Of a stretch of 64,000 nt of DNA, positions 27,726 through 40,791 are shown piece after piece (positions within the stretch are counted from its first letter, which is position 1; each line of letters opens with the position of its first letter). The stretch covers positions 93,472,851-93,536,850 of the forward strand of contig NC_031770.1 of NCBI RefSeq assembly GCF_001522545.3, given 5' to 3'. Under the pieces are notes generated by a model. It saw nothing but the letters and a program-made list of their open reading frames with translations, did not search any database and had not been told where the DNA came from. This DNA is from Parus major (lineage: Eukaryota; Chordata; Aves; Passeriformes; Paridae). The translations under genes were made by a program, and so were the position numbers.

Positions 27726-28515
27726 CAGAATCACAAAGCAGATGAGTTGAAAAGGACTTCTAGAGATCTAGATATTCCCACATATTCTTTACAGCTCTGT
27801 TGATTGTTTATGCAGAGTTGTAAGTAGAGCAGAGGGCAGGGTCACATCCTTTGACCTGCTGGCAACACCACTTTTAATGCAATGCAGGAGGTTCTTGACC
27901 TTTACTACAGTTATTTAGTGTTGGGTCACGGTCAGCTTGTTTTCCACCAGGGTCCCCCACTCCTTCTCTGCAGATCTGCTTTTCAGCTGGTTATCTCCCA
28001 GAGTCTATTGGTGCATGGAACTTCTCCTCCCCAGGTGCAAGACTCTGCACTTCCCCTCATTGAACTTCATGAGATTCCTGCCAGCCCATTTCTCCAACCT
28101 GGTCAGGTCATGTCCCTTTGAATGCCCATAAAACTCCCTGGTGTGTCAACCACTCATTCCAACCTTTCATTTTCTGCAGCCTTACTGAGTCTTCTCTCTG
28201 CCCCAACATCTAGATCAATAATGATGTTATGAGAGACAGTGTTAAAAGCCCTGCTAAAGTCAAGATAAGCATCCCCCGTTCCTCAGTTTCATTGCAGAAG
28301 CCTATCAGCTCAAGCATCTTTTTCCTCTTTGCAAATCCTTGCTGCTATGCCCAGCCACGTTCTTGCTCTTATGTTTAGAAAGGTTTTTCAGGATTATATG
28401 CTCCATCACCTTTCCTGTGATTGAGACTGCCTGGCCTGTAGTTCCCCATATCATTTTCTCACCTTCCTTGAAGACAGTGATGTTTGCTCTCTACCAGTAC
28501 TCATGCTGGGTTCTG
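27726..28515 (-). mobile_element. CR1 LINE fragment (reverse-transcriptase end plus 3' UTR), internally deleted
   Basis: Minus-strand CR1, seen on the plus strand in reverse order. It starts with an 'agaatcacaaagcag...gaaaaggacttctagagatc' 3'-terminal block. It then shows 'ggtcacggtcagcttgtttt' (about 27925), 'caggtgcaagactctgcact' (about 28033), 'gaacttcatgagattcctg' (about 28062), 'tgttatgagagacagtgtta' (about 28224), 'aaagtcaagataagcatc' (about 28256) and 'tggcctgtagttcccc' (about 28432). These are conserved CR1 ORF2 C-terminal segments. Between about 28200 and 28220 the copy skips sequence normally present between two of these blocks, which implies an internal deletion. Frames are broken. 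Confidence 0.85.
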
Positions 28516-29352
28516 GGACTGTGAGCAGCAGGGGCAGATTTGCATCAGGTTCACTGCCCAGTAAATGCATCATGCTGTGCTATTGACAGGAACTCTCTGA
28601 GGACATTGGAGGCTGAATGTTGTAAGAGGTGGACACAGAATGATCTGTTCCAAATATGACCAACACTGTCTGGATATCTATCACAAAAGTCACCATGCTT
28701 CCCTCATAGTCCAAGATAGAATATGCCATGTTAAAAACTGTTAACACTAGACTTCTGCCTGGTCTTGAAGCTTACTTTTTTTCCAGTTCCCAATTCTTCC
28801 AAGACACTTTTCCAGCTGTTCACAAGTCTTCTCCTTTTCTATCTTCTCTTCATACTTGATTTTCTCATCTCATGCTATAACAGCACAGTAACCATATTTT
28901 TCAGTCTTTGCCTAATATTACTTCTCATTGAAAACACCATCCTATGTGGAAATTAATTCCTGATTGCATATGGTTTGCCTAACCTAGGTTCCTGAGCTGT
29001 CCATAAGCATCTGGTTCTTGGTGAAGCAATCCTGCTGAAACGAGGGCTTTGTGGGGCCCTGGTTCTCACTGGATGCTCACACTTCCCATAGATGCACTCA
29101 GTCACAGCCCCAAATGCCCTGTTGAATCACCCACCCTCTGCGGGATGTCCTCTGTGCCCTGGCTGAATTCATTGACTCTGTGTGCCATCACAACGAGCTG
29201 ACAGGCTTTCTGCAGACTGATGTGTCACTGGGACAGAAGTGGCAGATGGCCCCTCCTGTCCTCAGGCTTTGAATTATGCGAAAGAAAAAGCTTTTAGTCC
29301 TTGCTGAGCTGGGTGACACATGCTTCTTGCAGATTCACAGATATATCATAAC
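28516..29352. other. Intergenic spacer between two CR1 copies
   Basis: No gene was recognised. A moderately GC-rich patch at 29033-29270 remains unexplained and may be a further unrecognised repeat. Confidence 0.5.
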
Positions 29353-29985
29353 TCATAGAATCATAGAATGGATTGAGCTGGAAGGACATTAAAGACCATC
29401 TAGGTTCAACACCCCTGCAGTGGGACAGGATGCCTTTCACTAGACTTTTAGGAATGGAGCATCCACAGCCTCCCTGGTCAAGCTGTGCCAGTGCCTCACC
29501 ACCCCCACAGTAAAGGATTTTTAAAACTTTTTTAGTATCTAATCTAAGACTACTCTTTTTCAGTTCGAAGCTATTCCTCTTATCATGTTTGCACATACTC
29601 CTGTAAAAAGTCCTTCTCCATCTCACTTGTGGTCTTCAAGCACTGGAAAGCTGCAATTAGGTCACCCCAAAGCTTTTTCTTCTCCAGGCTGAACAATCCC
29701 AATTCTCACTGCTATTGTTTCCTCACAGCAGAGGTGCTCCATCCCCCTGATCACCTTGGTGGCCTTCTCTGGACTCACTCCAACATGTCCTTCCTGTGCT
29801 GGATGCAGCCCTGCAGGTGGGGCCTCACCAGGCAGAGCAGAGCAGAGCAGAGGGACAGAACCCCTCCCTCACCTGCTGCCCAGGCTGCCTTTGATGCAGC
29901 CCAGGACACATCTGGATTTTTGTTCTGCACAGGCACACTGCCAGGCCATGTCCAACCTCTCATCCACCATGCCCACCCTATCTTA
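29353..29985 (-). mobile_element. CR1 LINE 3'-end fragment
   Basis: Minus-strand CR1 of about 630 bp. On the plus strand it begins with the reverse complement of the CR1 terminus ('tcatagaatcatagaatgg' at 29353). It continues with 'gctggaaggacattaaagac', a 'catccacagcctccctggtc' block, 'gcaattaggtcaccccaaag', 'tctccaggctgaacaatccc' and 'tggatgcagccctgcaggtg'. Open frames of 110 and 132 codons in this interval are element-derived or chance. It has the same orientation as the neighbouring CR1 at 27.7-28.5 kb but carries its own 3' terminus, so it is a separate insertion. Confidence 0.92.
29832..29851 (+). repeat. GCAGA pentanucleotide repeat, 4 copies
   Basis: Four tandem GCAGA units lie inside the CR1 fragment, expanded from a motif that occurs about twice in related CR1 copies as I remember them. 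Slippage is the likely cause. Confidence 0.7.
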
Positions 29986-32900
29986 GGGGTTTTTCTACAA
30001 GAGGACCCAAGTGCAATGTGCACCTAACCTAGTGGTATAGCAATGTGTGGGACACTCCAGTGCCACTTGTGAGAGCTAAGCTGAGAGATCAGAACCAGTG
30101 TATAACCATGGCAATATTTTTTATATGCATCTATGCACCTTTATCCAATATATAAAAGATGATTAATAGTACAATTTGTAAATAGTTGTGCACTCCATGT
30201 GTTATTCAAGGCTCTGTCATTGTTCCCAGACTTAACAAAAATCAAAGAAAGATCACTGATCTCCTTGAAATGCCTTGTGGTTTACTGTGTTATTATTTTA
30301 CATGCCTCCTCTAAATTAGCCATGGTTGGTATGTACAGGTTTGTGCATGGCACTAACTGCAGTGTAACATGCACATACCTGAATATTATATAGCACGATT
30401 AATGGTGAATTCTTAAACACCAGCTTTGCTGGTAGGGATTGAGTGCAGTCATCTGTGTGACCTAAATTGCTTCATGAGCTGGGGTTGCTAAGAGAGAGTG
30501 CATAAGTGATGGGATGACATTATGAAATCATGTTTTCTCTTGTGGACCTAGAAACGTCTGCAGTCAAATACAAGTGGGTCTAAGTTTGCTTTGGGGTGTG
30601 ATGAACTCATATATTTGCTGTTTCACACAGGAACAGAATTTAAAAAGTCCTTTTCTGAAGGGCTGCTTTGCTGAATGTTAAGATTGGGCAAGAACTCCAT
30701 CCTCTCACTGACATTTGCTACTTGTGTTTGCTGCCTGCCAGTGGACATTTTCTCAGCTCTTTAGTGCTGGAGGGTTTACAACAACCATTACACAGCTCTG
30801 CAGGTACATGCAGAGCTCACCTGCTGTGCCATGAGCAATTCCCAGCAGCTCCAACAGCCCCTGGCTTGCAGCAGCAGCACCACCAGCAGAGAAGCTGCAT
30901 TGGAAGACCAGCCTGGAAAGTTCTGTGTACTCTAAATGTTCACTGACACCATGAAGGATCAGCTTGTTTCAGGCTTTTAGGAAAGTTTTCTGTATCAAAA
31001 GGGTACAACAAATAGTGACAGTTCAAGTCAGATCAAGATAAATCACCTTTTAGAAAAAGGGGGGAAAAGATTACTTGTAACATAGTAAACTAGCACAGTA
31101 GGGCTTTTCACCTAGGTTTGGCACACGTCTGGTTTTTCTTGTTTACTATGAATGTATATATGAGGTCTGTAATTTGTTAAGTAAAGTATCTATGAGTAAA
31201 GGGATTGTTCAAAGCATCATTTTACAATATTCAGGGGGAGATCCTTGAATATCCCAGGGAAAATCAAACCAATCTCCTCAAAGACATTTATATGAATTTT
31301 CTGTCGTTCCATGGAAATAATGATTTTTTACTGTGATAAAGATATATCAAACCCTACATTCCTTCATAAGAGAAAAAAATAAAAAATTTTTTCTAGTTAA
31401 AACATGTTCTAGTTATAAGGAAAGTTCTGTAACTGTGGAGCTAAAAGGCCATATTCTCATTTCACATTTCTTGCCTTAAGCAAAGGCTAAAAATTGGATA
31501 AACTGTTTATTTGCTCTAATTATGGAGCACATGGAGGAACTGAAAAGGTGCATTTATTAGTAACTCTATGAGAAAACAAACTGGGTTTGAGTCAGCACAC
31601 AACTGTGTTCCTGCGTGTCCTTAGGATCATGGCAGCTCAATTATGGAAAAACAAGTTGTCCTCAGAATAGCACTATTGAGCAGGTCTATGGCTAACATGA
31701 CTCTAGAGAAAGAATTCAATATTTTGTTTCCAGCATCCTAGGTTATGTATGTAAAGACAATTTTTCTTCATAAACTCTGATGGAATCCTTTCAATGCCAA
31801 ATCCATTATTCTGGCATCTAGCCCTAGTCATCATTGTCCCCTAAAGTGAACAGATTTTACATTTGTTTCTATTTCTCATGGAAAAAATAAAATTCCAACC
31901 CTAATTCTTCTTTCACTGAAATGATAGTGAGGTTAGAAAGCTCTGTAGTCATAGACAGTACTGCTATTTTCAGAAGAAAGCTCTCAAAACTGTCCACTAA
32001 AAACCTTCAAAATAATTGAAAGAAAACAAATTTTCAGTGGTTCTACCCTTTTGATCTTGTACAAAATGAAAAGAAGATACAGGATTGCATGTATGTCTGT
32101 AGTAAAATTTTTCTTTTTCTGAGATGAAAATGTTGTTTTTTGATTGTTCTAAGATAAAAGCTTCAATACTTTTTTTTTTGGCGGTGTGATGTATTTCATA
32201 TCAATAATCCCATGATTAGTTACCATTTAAGGGGTATATGAATACTGTGAAGAGTTTATCAACTTGCCCTTTGTCTTGGCTTACTGCCTAATTGGGAATA
32301 TGACTTTGATCAACTTCCAGTTCAGCAGGCTTTGGTGCTTCTGTTATGTAAACACACATGAAAATGGCGATATATATTGCAATGATTATTAAACCATTAA
32401 TGTCTGCAAACTCCAGAAATGTCTGTGTTGTGATATTCATTTTCATTCCTAAGCAGACCGTCTTAGGGGAAATCCACTATTTTGTAACTGGTGTGTCAGT
32501 TCTTCTTTCACAGTGGTGAAACTCTCTTAGGAAAGACACAGAGGAATTCTGAAGAGAAATTGCTCCTAATGAAAGAATCATGCAACTGAATGGAAAGAGA
32601 TATGATAAAATGATAAAATCTTCATTTAATGGTTTAGAACATTAGTCAGGTTTTAAAATTATTTATGTGTCTGCTTTTCTTTTTCCTCATTCATCTATTC
32701 ATTCATACTGCTCTCCAAAAAGTGAAGAGTATTTCTAATTCTGGAGAAGACAAGAGTTTTTATGCAGCTCTGTTTTACATTTCAGGTTGCTGTATTTTTA
32801 AATGTTACTAACTTTTTATTGGTAGATAGATCAGCAATTGGATGAGGGATGCATATTTACAAATAGTTCTGCCAACCCCCTCCCCCAAAGTAAAAAGCAA

Positions 32901-34913
32901 TAAAAGAAGTGAAATGTTGATGTATTTCATAATCCTGTTGTGTACTTGTGCTTTTTAGAATCATGAATCTTTATCAAAAAAGAGACTCAAAGACTTTGTC
33001 ATTGTGAACTGTGTTCTTACTGATTTTTTTTTTTAAAGCTAGGTTAAATCCATACAATCAACTGGTGGTACTTTCCCTCTAGCACTGCTGATGTCGAAGT
33101 AGCCAGAGAACAGTGAGAGAACACTGAAATCTCAATATCCAGTGCATGCTGAGTCTGTATTTTAAAATATTGTATTTATAATCAGGAATCCAAAACAAAA
33201 TTCTCAAAATTTTTAATTATGAACTGCAGGAGACACGTTGCCAATAAGGGGTGGGTGCTCATGTGGCGCTTCTGCAGAGCTGCACTGTCAGGCATGTCTG
33301 AAGTTGGCCTTTCTGAGTCAGTCCCTGTGTTCTTAGGAAAAGCTTGGTTCTACATGGTGTTCAGGCAACAACATGGGGCCTCTTTCCCTTCAGAATTACA
33401 GAAATTTCACAACTGTTAATGTCTTTAATAAGGTCTGTGATTGAGTAATTTAATTGGCCAAGTTTAGATTAAGATATTAGCAGTATTTTGAAAATGTTGG
33501 CTTTGTTTTGACTTGCATTTGTTGTCTATACTGTAGCTGTCAGACATTTCTTGACATCTCCTAGAATGTGAACTGCTTTTGTTGCAAATACATAACTGGT
33601 TTGTGTTTGTGCCTTGTCAAGTAGTTGGGGATGCAGGGTTTGAAAGCAACCCTGTGCTGGTGCAGAGGGCACCATCCTACAACTTCTGGGTGGATTCTGA
33701 GCTGTGTGGGTGCATTTCTCACACCACAAGCCTGGTGCAAAGTAGGTGGCTTCCTGATGGATTCACACAAATTCTGAAAGTTGTCCCAGTTACATGTTTT
33801 GCCCTTCACAGCTTTTAATCTTTGCCAGTTTGTCAAGTTTTCTTCCTCAGAACATGCTTAGTTTTAACAAGCCAATAAAATATAAACACCAATCAATTTA
33901 GTCCTCTATGGTATCTTCAAAACTAACCAGATCAAGGGACTTCAGCAAAAGAGTTAAATGTATATTAAAAAGAAAAGAGCCCTTAGGTCTGAAGAGCTGA
34001 TGAATGGACCTGAAAAGATATCAAAAAGGCACTGCTTAATTTTTATTAGATAATAATAAGAGATATTATAGTCTTTTTTAAGAATCTATTATTATTGCAA
34101 ACCTGTATTTTAATAATGAAACAGACCATTATTCCCTTTATACAAATTCTACCAGGACATAATATCACGTATCTCTGGTCAAAATGTTTTTTTGCATTCC
34201 TTTGATCAGCAATTCCCTTTTAAACTGTCTCCTCTCAGCTCCTTCTTTGATCACTTTTGATAGGCTGCTAGGGTCTGGAGGACTAGTGCATTTAGAAGAG
34301 CAAGAAAAATCTCTGGATACAAAACATTTTCATATGAAATATAACTTAGACATGTCTCCAAATCAGAAACAAAAGACACAAAAGCTAGTGCAAGGAAATG
34401 GCAGAAGCAAGAAAAATCATCTGGTATCTCTCTGGGGCTGCAATTCATTGTTTGCCTTAGGGTTTCAGAAAACAGCAGCTGCCTGAACCTTGATGGCTAG
34501 AAATCAATAATATAGATTTCATCTGCAAACAAATGCAATCTCTGCCCCTTTATGGGAGGAGCAGCCAATACCTCAGGCAAACACAGGGCAGGACTTTCAG
34601 GTACACCTAGTGAATGCCCTGGGAAGTGTCCTGTAACCTTGCAAGCAGCCTTATTTTCATAAGCAGGATGAAAAATCAAAGGGCCAGATATGAGGGGGAA
34701 GACTGCTGGGGACAAATTTAGGTGCAAAGTGAAAAATAATTGCTTCTAAACAGATTATGAAAAGCATGCAAGCAAGATTCTAATAAGAGTGCAATTTCTT
34801 AGGAAGGACAGCCAAAATACCAGCAAGTCATTGTCAAATCATACCAACAAGGCTTTGTTTTAAAGTATTTTATTGATTTCTATCTCCTAGACAGTTTTAT
34901 TTCAGCCTGATAT
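29986..34913. other. Intergenic, no supported gene
   Basis: Long AT-rich stretch. No open frame exceeds about 100 codons, and none is recognisable. Homopolymer A and T runs are frequent. No repeat family was recognised. Confidence 0.6.
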
Positions 34914-34994
34914 TTCCTTCCTTCCTTCCTTCCTTCCTTCCTTCCTTCCTTCCTTCCTTCCTTCCTTCCTTCCTTCCTTCCTTCCTTCCTTCCT
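34914..34994 (+). repeat. TTCC microsatellite, left of assembly gap
   Basis: Twenty near-perfect TTCC units (GGAA on the other strand) abut a run of N. This is a pure pyrimidine/purine strand asymmetry tract. Confidence 0.95.
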
Positions 34995-35771
34995 NNNNNN
35001 NNNNNNNNNNNNNNNNNNNNNNNNNNNNNNNNNNNNNNNNNNNNNNNNNNNNNNNNNNNNNNNNNNNNNNNNNNNNNNNNNNNNNNNNNNNNNNNNNNNN
35101 NNNNNNNNNNNNNNNNNNNNNNNNNNNNNNNNNNNNNNNNNNNNNNNNNNNNNNNNNNNNNNNNNNNNNNNNNNNNNNNNNNNNNNNNNNNNNNNNNNNN
35201 NNNNNNNNNNNNNNNNNNNNNNNNNNNNNNNNNNNNNNNNNNNNNNNNNNNNNNNNNNNNNNNNNNNNNNNNNNNNNNNNNNNNNNNNNNNNNNNNNNNN
35301 NNNNNNNNNNNNNNNNNNNNNNNNNNNNNNNNNNNNNNNNNNNNNNNNNNNNNNNNNNNNNNNNNNNNNNNNNNNNNNNNNNNNNNNNNNNNNNNNNNNN
35401 NNNNNNNNNNNNNNNNNNNNNNNNNNNNNNNNNNNNNNNNNNNNNNNNNNNNNNNNNNNNNNNNNNNNNNNNNNNNNNNNNNNNNNNNNNNNNNNNNNNN
35501 NNNNNNNNNNNNNNNNNNNNNNNNNNNNNNNNNNNNNNNNNNNNNNNNNNNNNNNNNNNNNNNNNNNNNNNNNNNNNNNNNNNNNNNNNNNNNNNNNNNN
35601 NNNNNNNNNNNNNNNNNNNNNNNNNNNNNNNNNNNNNNNNNNNNNNNNNNNNNNNNNNNNNNNNNNNNNNNNNNNNNNNNNNNNNNNNNNNNNNNNNNNN
35701 NNNNNNNNNNNNNNNNNNNNNNNNNNNNNNNNNNNNNNNNNNNNNNNNNNNNNNNNNNNNNNNNNNNNNNN
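34995..35771. other. Assembly gap (777 N)
   Basis: A run of undetermined bases begins inside the TTCC microsatellite. It very likely marks an unresolved, longer repeat array. The gap size may or may not be an estimate. Any protein translation spanning this interval is an artefact. Confidence 0.98.
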
Positions 35772-35822
35772 CCTTCCTTCCCTTCCTTCCCTTCCTTCCC
35801 TTCCTTCCCTTCCATTCCTTCT
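35772..35822 (+). repeat. CCTTCCTTC nonamer repeat, right of assembly gap
   Basis: Four perfect 9-bp units plus a diverged unit. This is the same pyrimidine-only composition as the left side, but with a different period (9 instead of 4). Confidence 0.9.
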
Positions 35823-38800
35823 TCTCCTTCAAACATAAAAAGAAAAAACCCCTTTAGCATTGGCATGTGTTTTCTCAATTTTATGGAATTTCCATTTCTT
35901 TTTGCTTCACCTTTCCACACAGAAATAAGAACATCATTGTGAAATAATATGAAATGGGTGTTAGAAGACTTCCTGGATGATTTAAGTGTGTTTCACAACA
36001 GACTTGCTTTTCATAATAGCAGGGATAAAGCAACATTTAGAGAGGGTACATAGGGTACATAGACCTTTAGAAAAAAGGAAAAGATATCTCTTCATTGCCT
36101 TTCATTTCCTCTCTGATGCAACTATATTTATTAGATGCAAAGTATTTTATCACAGCACATGCAAATCACATGTTGCTGACAGTAACATGACTGAGAAAAC
36201 TGCAGAGACTCAAAGTATTGTTCCGAAGAATCTTTCAGTTAGTTACACATTAACAGCTTCAGTAGTTGTACATTCACATATTAAGATATCATCCAAGTTT
36301 AGAGTTCAAATAAAAACTTCCTTTTCAGTGCATTGCACTTCATCTGGAAAAAGTAATGACTCTTTACATTGCACTCTAATGGCCTGGAACATATTTGTCT
36401 GACTGGAATACTAATGAATATTAAACTTTAATATTAATAGACTTGACAAAAGATATGTATATATTGAAATTTTAAGATGAAGGGGGTACAGTGCCTAGAC
36501 CCAGTAGTGTACTAGTTAGTAGAGAGTTTTGCATTAATGGTATAATGAGAGATTTCTAAAACTCTTGTCAGTAGTTTTGGCCTTCACCTATAACAACAAC
36601 AACAAAAATATTGTTCAGCTGAACAATTACTAATTAAATGTGCTGAACTTTTCCATGATCCTCCTCAGGAACAAAAAGAACCCAGCACCCAAAATGAGCC
36701 TATTTCTGAATACACTAGATGCTCTGAGCACACCAGCTGCTCTGAGCATACTGCTTCCTCTGCTATGTATGTGATGTTTTGCTTTGACCTAGGCTGTTTT
36801 TCATGGCAGAAATATATTTTTCAGAGATTTCTAACTTTTTTGGTGCCTAAAATTTTAAATTTTTGGGACAGTTCGAGGGGGGGAGAATATTCATTCAATA
36901 CTTCTGTGAAAAACATGAGCTCCATTAAAATCAAGTTCCATTATGAAAATATTTTTGTTGGAAATTTTTTGACCAGCCTTACCATTTAGATATCTAGATT
37001 TATGTACACTAATGACTCACATCTCCTTCCTCCACTGATTTTAAACACCTTTGCTATTGTTTTGACAAACTGCTCTTTCCACTTTCATTCTGAAAATAAA
37101 ACAAAGACTGTTGTATCAATCCTTGCCTTTGTTTTCCCTGCCTTTCCAGCAACTGATTCATTTTTTGGATAAAGACACAGCTCTTTTCTGGAATAGGAGC
37201 ACACCACTTGATTTTTCAGATTTGCCTTCTGTGTTGATCTCTATCATAAGGATAATCCAAATCTCATCATGTCTCAGTTCACACCACTTTAACCTGCTGG
37301 TTGTGAGATTGAAATAGCCTTCAAAAATGAGATTTAAGGGAGCAGACAACGAAGAACTTGTAGAGAGCCAGACTCCACAGAAGTTAATTAATATGCCAGA
37401 CGTTAAGTTTATCCTTAACTAACTTGCCTATTCCTAGAAAAGTAAGGACATCTTTTACACTTCCTCTCGATGTTAGGGTACCACTGTGGTGTCACAGTGA
37501 GCCCACCCTGGAGGCACACAACATTCTTTGCCCTATTGGGACTTTCTGCCAATGACCATGTGGCTCTGCAGCATTTCTTCCAGGGCCTCTCAGTTTTGAC
37601 AAATTTGGGGTTTACCAAGCTGAAGCTTCTTCCAGCCACAGCTGGGTATGGGTTTTCAGAAACAGTAGACCAAAACAGTGACCAAAATGTTTTACCTCAA
37701 TAAAGGACAAAAGAAAAGTGACAGAAAAAAAAGCCCTCTCAAACAATCTCAGTAGACTTTATGATTCAGACAAACACTTTCACAATGGTACAGCTTATGA
37801 ACACCAGATGAGGGTGGGATTGCTCTGGTCTAAGTTTAACTGGACAAAGGTTAGCAGTCTAGCCTAAATCAGTCACCATTGCCCCCAGCAGCCAGCAGTG
37901 AGATATAGGTAGCTGTACAAGTGATTCATTCCAGGATGACTCACTGGCTGCAGATAGGCCTGCTGGGGTAGGCAGGTAGGTGAGATGTGCTGCTGGGCAC
38001 CCTTTGTTAGCCTGCCCTTAGAACAGAGCAAGAGCCTCAGCTGTAAAATGCCTACAGGCTGCATCACCTCTCCTTTGGAGCGGGCCAGGAGCACACACCT
38101 GGACAGTCACGGCAGCTCACAGGACAAGTGCTGGCAGGTTTGGCAGCCAGAGCTGAGTCATGTGGCTGAACCCTTAGTACCAGCATCTGTTTGCAAAACT
38201 GCCTCTGAGATACTTCTGATAAAGAGAATTATGATTTGGAAAGTTTGTGAGTTCTTTGGAAACATGACACCATTTCAAACAGCTCAAGCTATGACCTTAG
38301 CACCCCCTCTTCTTGGCTGTAGTACCACGTGGCACTTTCTAGCTGTAACTACTACCAATAATTGATTATTACTCAATTAAATACAGTGAGAAACTTAAGC
38401 CTAAAAAGCAGAACATTTTACAAAGCCAAAATCTATGACTTCATTAAAATGATTCTCACATCAGCTTACTTTTACCTTAGAAGCTCACCAGACTCAAACT
38501 GCAGCGGATCCAACACAATTATTAATAAGGAAGGCAAACAGTTGACATATCTTTCACTTCATTCCTGATGAATTTTTCTTGCCTCCTCCACACAATGGAA
38601 AATGCCGTCATTACAGCTACATTTTCTTTCTATAGTCTGGGAGCTTTGTAGTGCACCTCACTCCTCATGTTTTTAGAATCCTCCTTGAAGCAATTTCCTT
38701 TTCATCTCCTTTTTAAACTACACTGGCTTTTCTCATACTTCTGCTGGATTTGTTGCTATGTTTATGATTGACTGTTTTGTGTTTCTATTGCACCATCCCA

Positions 38801-40666
38801 TTTGACTTCACTCAGAACCACCCATGTTTACTTCCTACATGGATGGAATTTCTTGTCTTTGCTTTATATTTCATTCTTGATCATAGTGTCAAAGGTGTGA
38901 TCCTGACTGCGCAGAAAACATCATTGTGCTTCCAGCTATACCTTTGAGGTTTGTCACAATGAATAGAAGCACTAGGGAAGACTGGGAAGGCTGCAGGAAA
39001 TAGACATGAGAGGGTTCTTGATGTTGGAAGTATTTGTACTGGGCAATGCTTATGCTCTGCAGTCCATCCCAGGACATTATCATGTTACATGTATACACCT
39101 ACAAGAAAAGCACAGCACTTGCCCATGACCAGACACACTACATGCCATGTGTTCTTCATAACACTCCTGCCTCCTTCACTGAAATGTGAATCTGGATGAA
39201 AACCAGGCTTCTAGCAAAATCTAAAGTGTAAAAATGGTGTCCTTCTGTTTCTCGTTCACATTCAGTACCTGAACAGTCCTAAATGTTTGGACGGTTTTGA
39301 TCTGCATCATAACTGTGATTATGGAACTATCAAAAGTTTTTATTTCCAAAGAAATGTACCTATATATACCTTGAAAATATATCTATATGGAAGAATGTTG
39401 AGTAAAATCAACAGAGGACAAATACAAGAGTCCTTGATCGGTGTTTGTTTTAACTTAAGAATAACCAAAATAATTTTAAGCTGGGAAATATGTGTTTGTG
39501 ATTATTTAGGCAAATATAGATTTTTTTTAAGTGGTAGAGCATTCATTTAGATGAAAAGAAACCCTGTTCTCTTCCTTTAACTTACCAGTACATATTCTAT
39601 TTGCACAGTAGGCAAGGGCCCTGGAGCTGGAACAGCTACAGTTGAGAGGATGATCCCTGGTGAGCACATAGAGCCCAGGTCAACCACCTTTCTTCCTAGC
39701 AGGCCTCCTTCCCAGCAGTCCCCACTCCTCTCTCAGCTCCTGCCAGGTGGACAAAACCTCGAGAAGATGCCCAGTGTGCTGCAGCACTAAAGTGGAGCTG
39801 GCAGTGGCCAGGCTCTGCTCTTGGGCACCTCAGCACCCTTGGAGGCTGGGTTTGCAGTTTGAACTAGCTATATAGCATTTGATAGCCAGATCTCCACTAA
39901 ATGAGTGTTTCAGAGCCTCAAATCTTCTCAGTTCATCATTTTCCAGAATCTTGTTTCTGTTCATCAGAGCCCTGTCCCAAGCTGACTTGAACTAAGCAGA
40001 GGGAGGACTGGTGAAGGAGAAGTGAGCACATGGACATTTGCACACTTTTGAATCCATTTTGTTTTACAGCTAAAGTAATACAAATAGATTTAAATCCATA
40101 CTTCTAACTAAAACAAGTTTCCTGTGGCTCCCAACTGCAGGCGGAATCCGAGTTCTATTCTGTACTGAAACATCTCTTTTGCAGTCTACTGCAACCTTCC
40201 TAGATCTTGCCAGCTCAGCTGAACCATTAGATAGGCTGTAAATGCCCTTCTTAGAGTACTCTGAAGAAAGACGAAAATTATGTAATTTTGGGAGTTAGAC
40301 ATTACTCCAAATCAGTTTCCCTTGTTTCCCTGCATTTTGCAGGGCATGATTTTATTTTTTTTTTGGTATTATATTCATTTTTACCGTAAAAAATCTTACA
40401 GATTATCTGTTGTAGTGTGATGTAATTAGCAGACTTAAGAATTTTATGTACACTTTCTTTTGTACAAACATTTTACACAGGAAGACTGTTGCTAATATTG
40501 GTCTCAGTCCTCAGGTAAAGCAAGATGCTACCATAACACAAACCACACTGATTTATGTTGAAAATATTTGAAGATCAGGGGAATTTATTTGTGGCAGTTT
40601 GAGATCAAGCATAGGTAAACAGGGGTTTTAGACAAAGTGGCCATGGAAGAAAATCATTCTCTTGGA
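35823..40666. other. Intergenic, no supported gene
   Basis: AT-rich sequence. A 138-codon open frame at 35986-36402 (+) gives no recognisable protein. Short AAC repeats lie near 36592. A GC-richer patch at 39600-39860 has no open frame of note. Confidence 0.55.
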
Positions 40667-40791
40667 CAATGCACAATAAGACTCTCAGGAACATGGTGAG
40701 ATTCTTGGGATTGTCCTGTGCAAGACCAGGAGTTGGATTTGATGATCCCTGTGGGTCCCTTCCAACTCAGCATATTCTATGATTCTGTGAT
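40667..40791 (+). mobile_element. CR1 LINE 3' terminal fragment
   Basis: A short, heavily 5'-truncated CR1 tail. It shows 'aggagttggatttgatgatc' (about 40729), 'gggtcccttccaactcag' (about 40753) and the terminal 'attctatgattctgtgat' (about 40774). The terminus is well preserved. Confidence 0.92.

Noticed and set aside
29629..30027. 132-codon open frame
   Set aside because: It lies mostly within a minus-strand CR1 fragment and reads the element antisense.
34880..35920. Long minus-strand frames (346 and 311 codons) with EGRK/GRKE repeats
   Set aside because: They run through the 777-N gap and a GGAA microsatellite. The translation is an artefact.
11606..37819. A 17-base match (caccagatgagggtggg) shared by about 11606 and 37802
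   Set aside because: Flanks do not align, and one match of this length is not surprising when comparing all positions in 64 kb.
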